Positions 6,570 to 7,875 of a stretch of 7,875 bases of DNA are shown here, piece by piece. The stretch's first letter is position 1; the number at the start of each line of letters is the position of its first letter. The stretch comes from JAJPJX01 sp964568355. GTDB lineage: Bacteria > Acidobacteriota > Terriglobia > Bryobacterales > Bryobacteraceae. A program made the translations under genes and the position numbers. Under the pieces are notes generated by a model. That model had not been told where the DNA came from. It saw only the letters and a program-made list of their open reading frames with translations, and searched no databases. The DNA lies in NCBI GenBank assembly GCA_964568355.1, contig CAZMRK010000149.1, forward strand, positions 1 through 7,875, read 5' to 3'.

Positions 6570-7838
6570 CTATTTCTTCATCGCGATCATGGCGTCTTCG
6601 CTATTGGCTCGCGAAGTGACGGCTCCGGCTCCGGGCTCTTTGTAGATTGCGACCCGCTGGGTCTTGCCTTCCGACCGGGTGTCGGCGATCTGATTGTTTT
6701 CGATGACGAGGTCGCCGGCGTGCGGGGCGATATAGAACCCGTAACCTTCGCGGGCATTGCCGTTGTCCAGCACCTTGTTCTGGCGGAAGGTGTTGCGATG
6801 ACCGCTATTCTGCAACGTCTCGTTGCGGAAATAGACGCCGCTCACGCCGTTGTGGGCGATGGTATTGTTTACGAATTCGTTGTCGGTGTCCTTGTGGCCG
6901 ATCGAGAGGCCATAGTGGCCGTTGTTTTCCATCGCATTGTTTTCGAAGCGGCCGTGACGCACGCGCCAGCAGAGGAACAGTCCGATGTCGCCGTTGTCGT
7001 GCAGCCGGCAGTTCTTCACCACCGGATAAGCGCTGCCCGTTCCGGGATGCACCCCATAGCCCGAGTGGCCATAGGACTCGCTATCCACTACGTTGACGCG
7101 CTCGGTGATCTGGAACGAGATGCCATCACCGTTATAGTTGCGCGCCGTGCACCGGCGCACGGTCACATCGCGCACCTGGTAGAGGTAGATGGCTCCACCG
7201 CGACAGCCGTCCAGATAAACGTTCTCCGCCCGGTTTCCGTCCACGATGAGGTCTTCGAGCACCACCTTTTCGGCGTTCTCCACGCAGAGGATGGGGAAGG
7301 CATTGCGGACGCGCGCGTGGTTCTTCTCGCGGTCGTAATCCCGCTCGGTCATCGGTTCCAGAACCAGATAGGGAGTTCTCACGGCTTTTATGGTCGAGAT
7401 GCTGATGTCCCAGCCGCTTTTCAACACGTCGTCGACCAGCGAGACTCCCATGCCGGCGTGGAACTTCTGCGGCTCGGCTACGGCGATCAGCCGCTCACCG
7501 TAATCGCCGTCCTCGGCAAGGGCGCTCTCGACGCCCTGGCTCTTTTTGAGGATGGTTTTGCCCGGCGTTCCGCGCACGGTCACTCCGGAGGGCACAAAAA
7601 GGCTGTTATCCATCTGATAAGTGCCCTCGCCGACCAGGAGAGTGTCGCCGGGCTTGAGCAGATTCGCCGCTTTTTGCAGAGCCGCGCTGTCGTTACCCAC
7701 GACATCAGCCGGAGCCGATTGCGCAACGGTGACCGTTCGAGCGCTACCGGCGGAAGCGCTCTCCACCGTCCGCCCGCTGGAGCATCCCGTCAACAGGACA
7801 CCCGCCATGCCGAGTCCCGCACCTATCCACGCCCGCAT
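6570..7838 (-). CDS. Lipoprotein with right-handed parallel beta-helix repeats
   Basis: Probable exported, lipid-anchored beta-helix protein of 422 residues from the ATG at 7838. The N-terminus is a lipoprotein signal: Arg2, a hydrophobic stretch, then the lipobox LLTG-Cys19, followed by a Ser/Ala-rich linker. From about 45 onward the sequence matches the pectate-lyase-like superfamily (PLKPGDTLLVGEGTY-type opening, then VTVRGTPGKT). Asn-rich rungs of roughly 24-29 residues recur in the C-terminal half (starting near 276, 300, 324, 353 and 381), each shaped like xNNxixxNGxxG, the asparagine-ladder pattern of PbH1/NosD-type repeats. Such proteins bind, cleave or epimerise polysaccharides, or act as surface scaffolds; no catalytic set could be assigned. 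In-frame ATGs at 7853 and 7844 are also possible, but GGAG lies nine bases before 7838. The gene is convergent with the oxygenase, the stops being 7 bases apart, and appears functionally separate from the two-component operon. Confidence 0.88.
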   Translation of the reverse strand: MRAWIGAGLGMAGVLLTGCSSGRTVESASAGSARTVTVAQSAPADVVGNDSAALQKAANLLKPGDTLLVGEGTYQMDNSLFVPSGVTVRGTPGKTILKKSQGVESALAEDGDYGERLIAVAEPQKFHAGMGVSLVDDVLKSGWDISISTIKAVRTPYLVLEPMTERDYDREKNHARVRNAFPILCVENAEKVVLEDLIVDGNRAENVYLDGCRGGAIYLYQVRDVTVRRCTARNYNGDGISFQITERVNVVDSESYGHSGYGVHPGTGSAYPVVKNCRLHDNGDIGLFLCWRVRHGRFENNAMENNGHYGLSIGHKDTDNEFVNNTIAHNGVSGVYFRNETLQNSGHRNTFRQNKVLDNGNAREGYGFYIAPHAGDLVIENNQIADTRSEGKTQRVAIYKEPGAGAVTSRANSEDAMIAMKK

Positions 7839-7847
7839 TTGCATAGG

Positions 7848-7851
7848 CTCC
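7848..7851 (-). promoter_or_regulatory. Probable ribosome binding site for the beta-helix lipoprotein
   Basis: GGAG on the minus strand lies nine bases before the ATG at 7838, and the sequence ahead of the longer start at 7853 has no comparable run. It favours a protein beginning MRAWIGAGLG, a compact lipoprotein signal. Only 22 bases of sequence remain upstream of 7853, so a promoter cannot be assessed. Confidence 0.4.
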
Positions 7852-7875
7852 ATTCTATGCCAGCAGAGGGCCAGA

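Noticed and set aside
6559..6590. Inverted repeat ATGATCG / CGATCAT across the convergent stops, a possible bidirectional terminator
   Set aside because: The stem is only 7 base pairs with an 18-base loop and there is no T-run on either side, so it is not a convincing intrinsic terminator.

Overview
The window is GC-rich and densely coding, with gaps of 6-65 bases between neighbouring genes. It reads as the chromosome of an environmental Gram-negative bacterium, since it carries a periplasmic c-type haem sensor, a lipoprotein signal and a sigma-54 activator. The gene style resembles Acidobacteriota (Solibacter-like) or a deltaproteobacterial group. That placement is an impression, because no rRNA or marker gene is present. 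There are no RNA genes, insertion sequences, CRISPR arrays or phage genes.

Layout. Positions 1-2785 hold a leftward cluster of three genes, probably one operon. In transcription order these are a [NiFe]-hydrogenase maturation protease, an acetyl-CoA hydrolase/4-hydroxybutyrate CoA-transferase family enzyme and an aldo/keto reductase. The reductase runs off the left edge with only its last few residues missing. A 65-base intergenic region (2786-2850) separates this cluster from a rightward operon at 2851-6562. The rightward operon encodes a membrane histidine kinase whose periplasmic domain carries one CxxCH and one CX4CH haem-c motif, a sigma-54-dependent NtrC-type response regulator that overlaps it, and a small PhyH-like Fe(II)/2-oxoglutarate oxygenase. 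A convergent gene (6570-7838) encodes a lipoprotein with a right-handed parallel beta-helix.

How the genes may work together. The kinase and regulator are almost certainly partners: a haem-c sensor outside the membrane, presumably responding to redox state or a gaseous ligand, would drive sigma-54 transcription. The divergent cluster (hydrogenase maturation, CoA transfer, NADPH-dependent carbonyl reduction) fits anaerobic or redox-balancing metabolism. A working hypothesis is that the haem sensor controls hydrogen or fermentative metabolism encoded nearby. No -24/-12 promoter was seen in the intergenic region, so the regulator's targets may lie outside the window. The most noteworthy feature is this haem-kinase/sigma-54 regulator/oxygenase operon set back to back with hydrogenase maturation.
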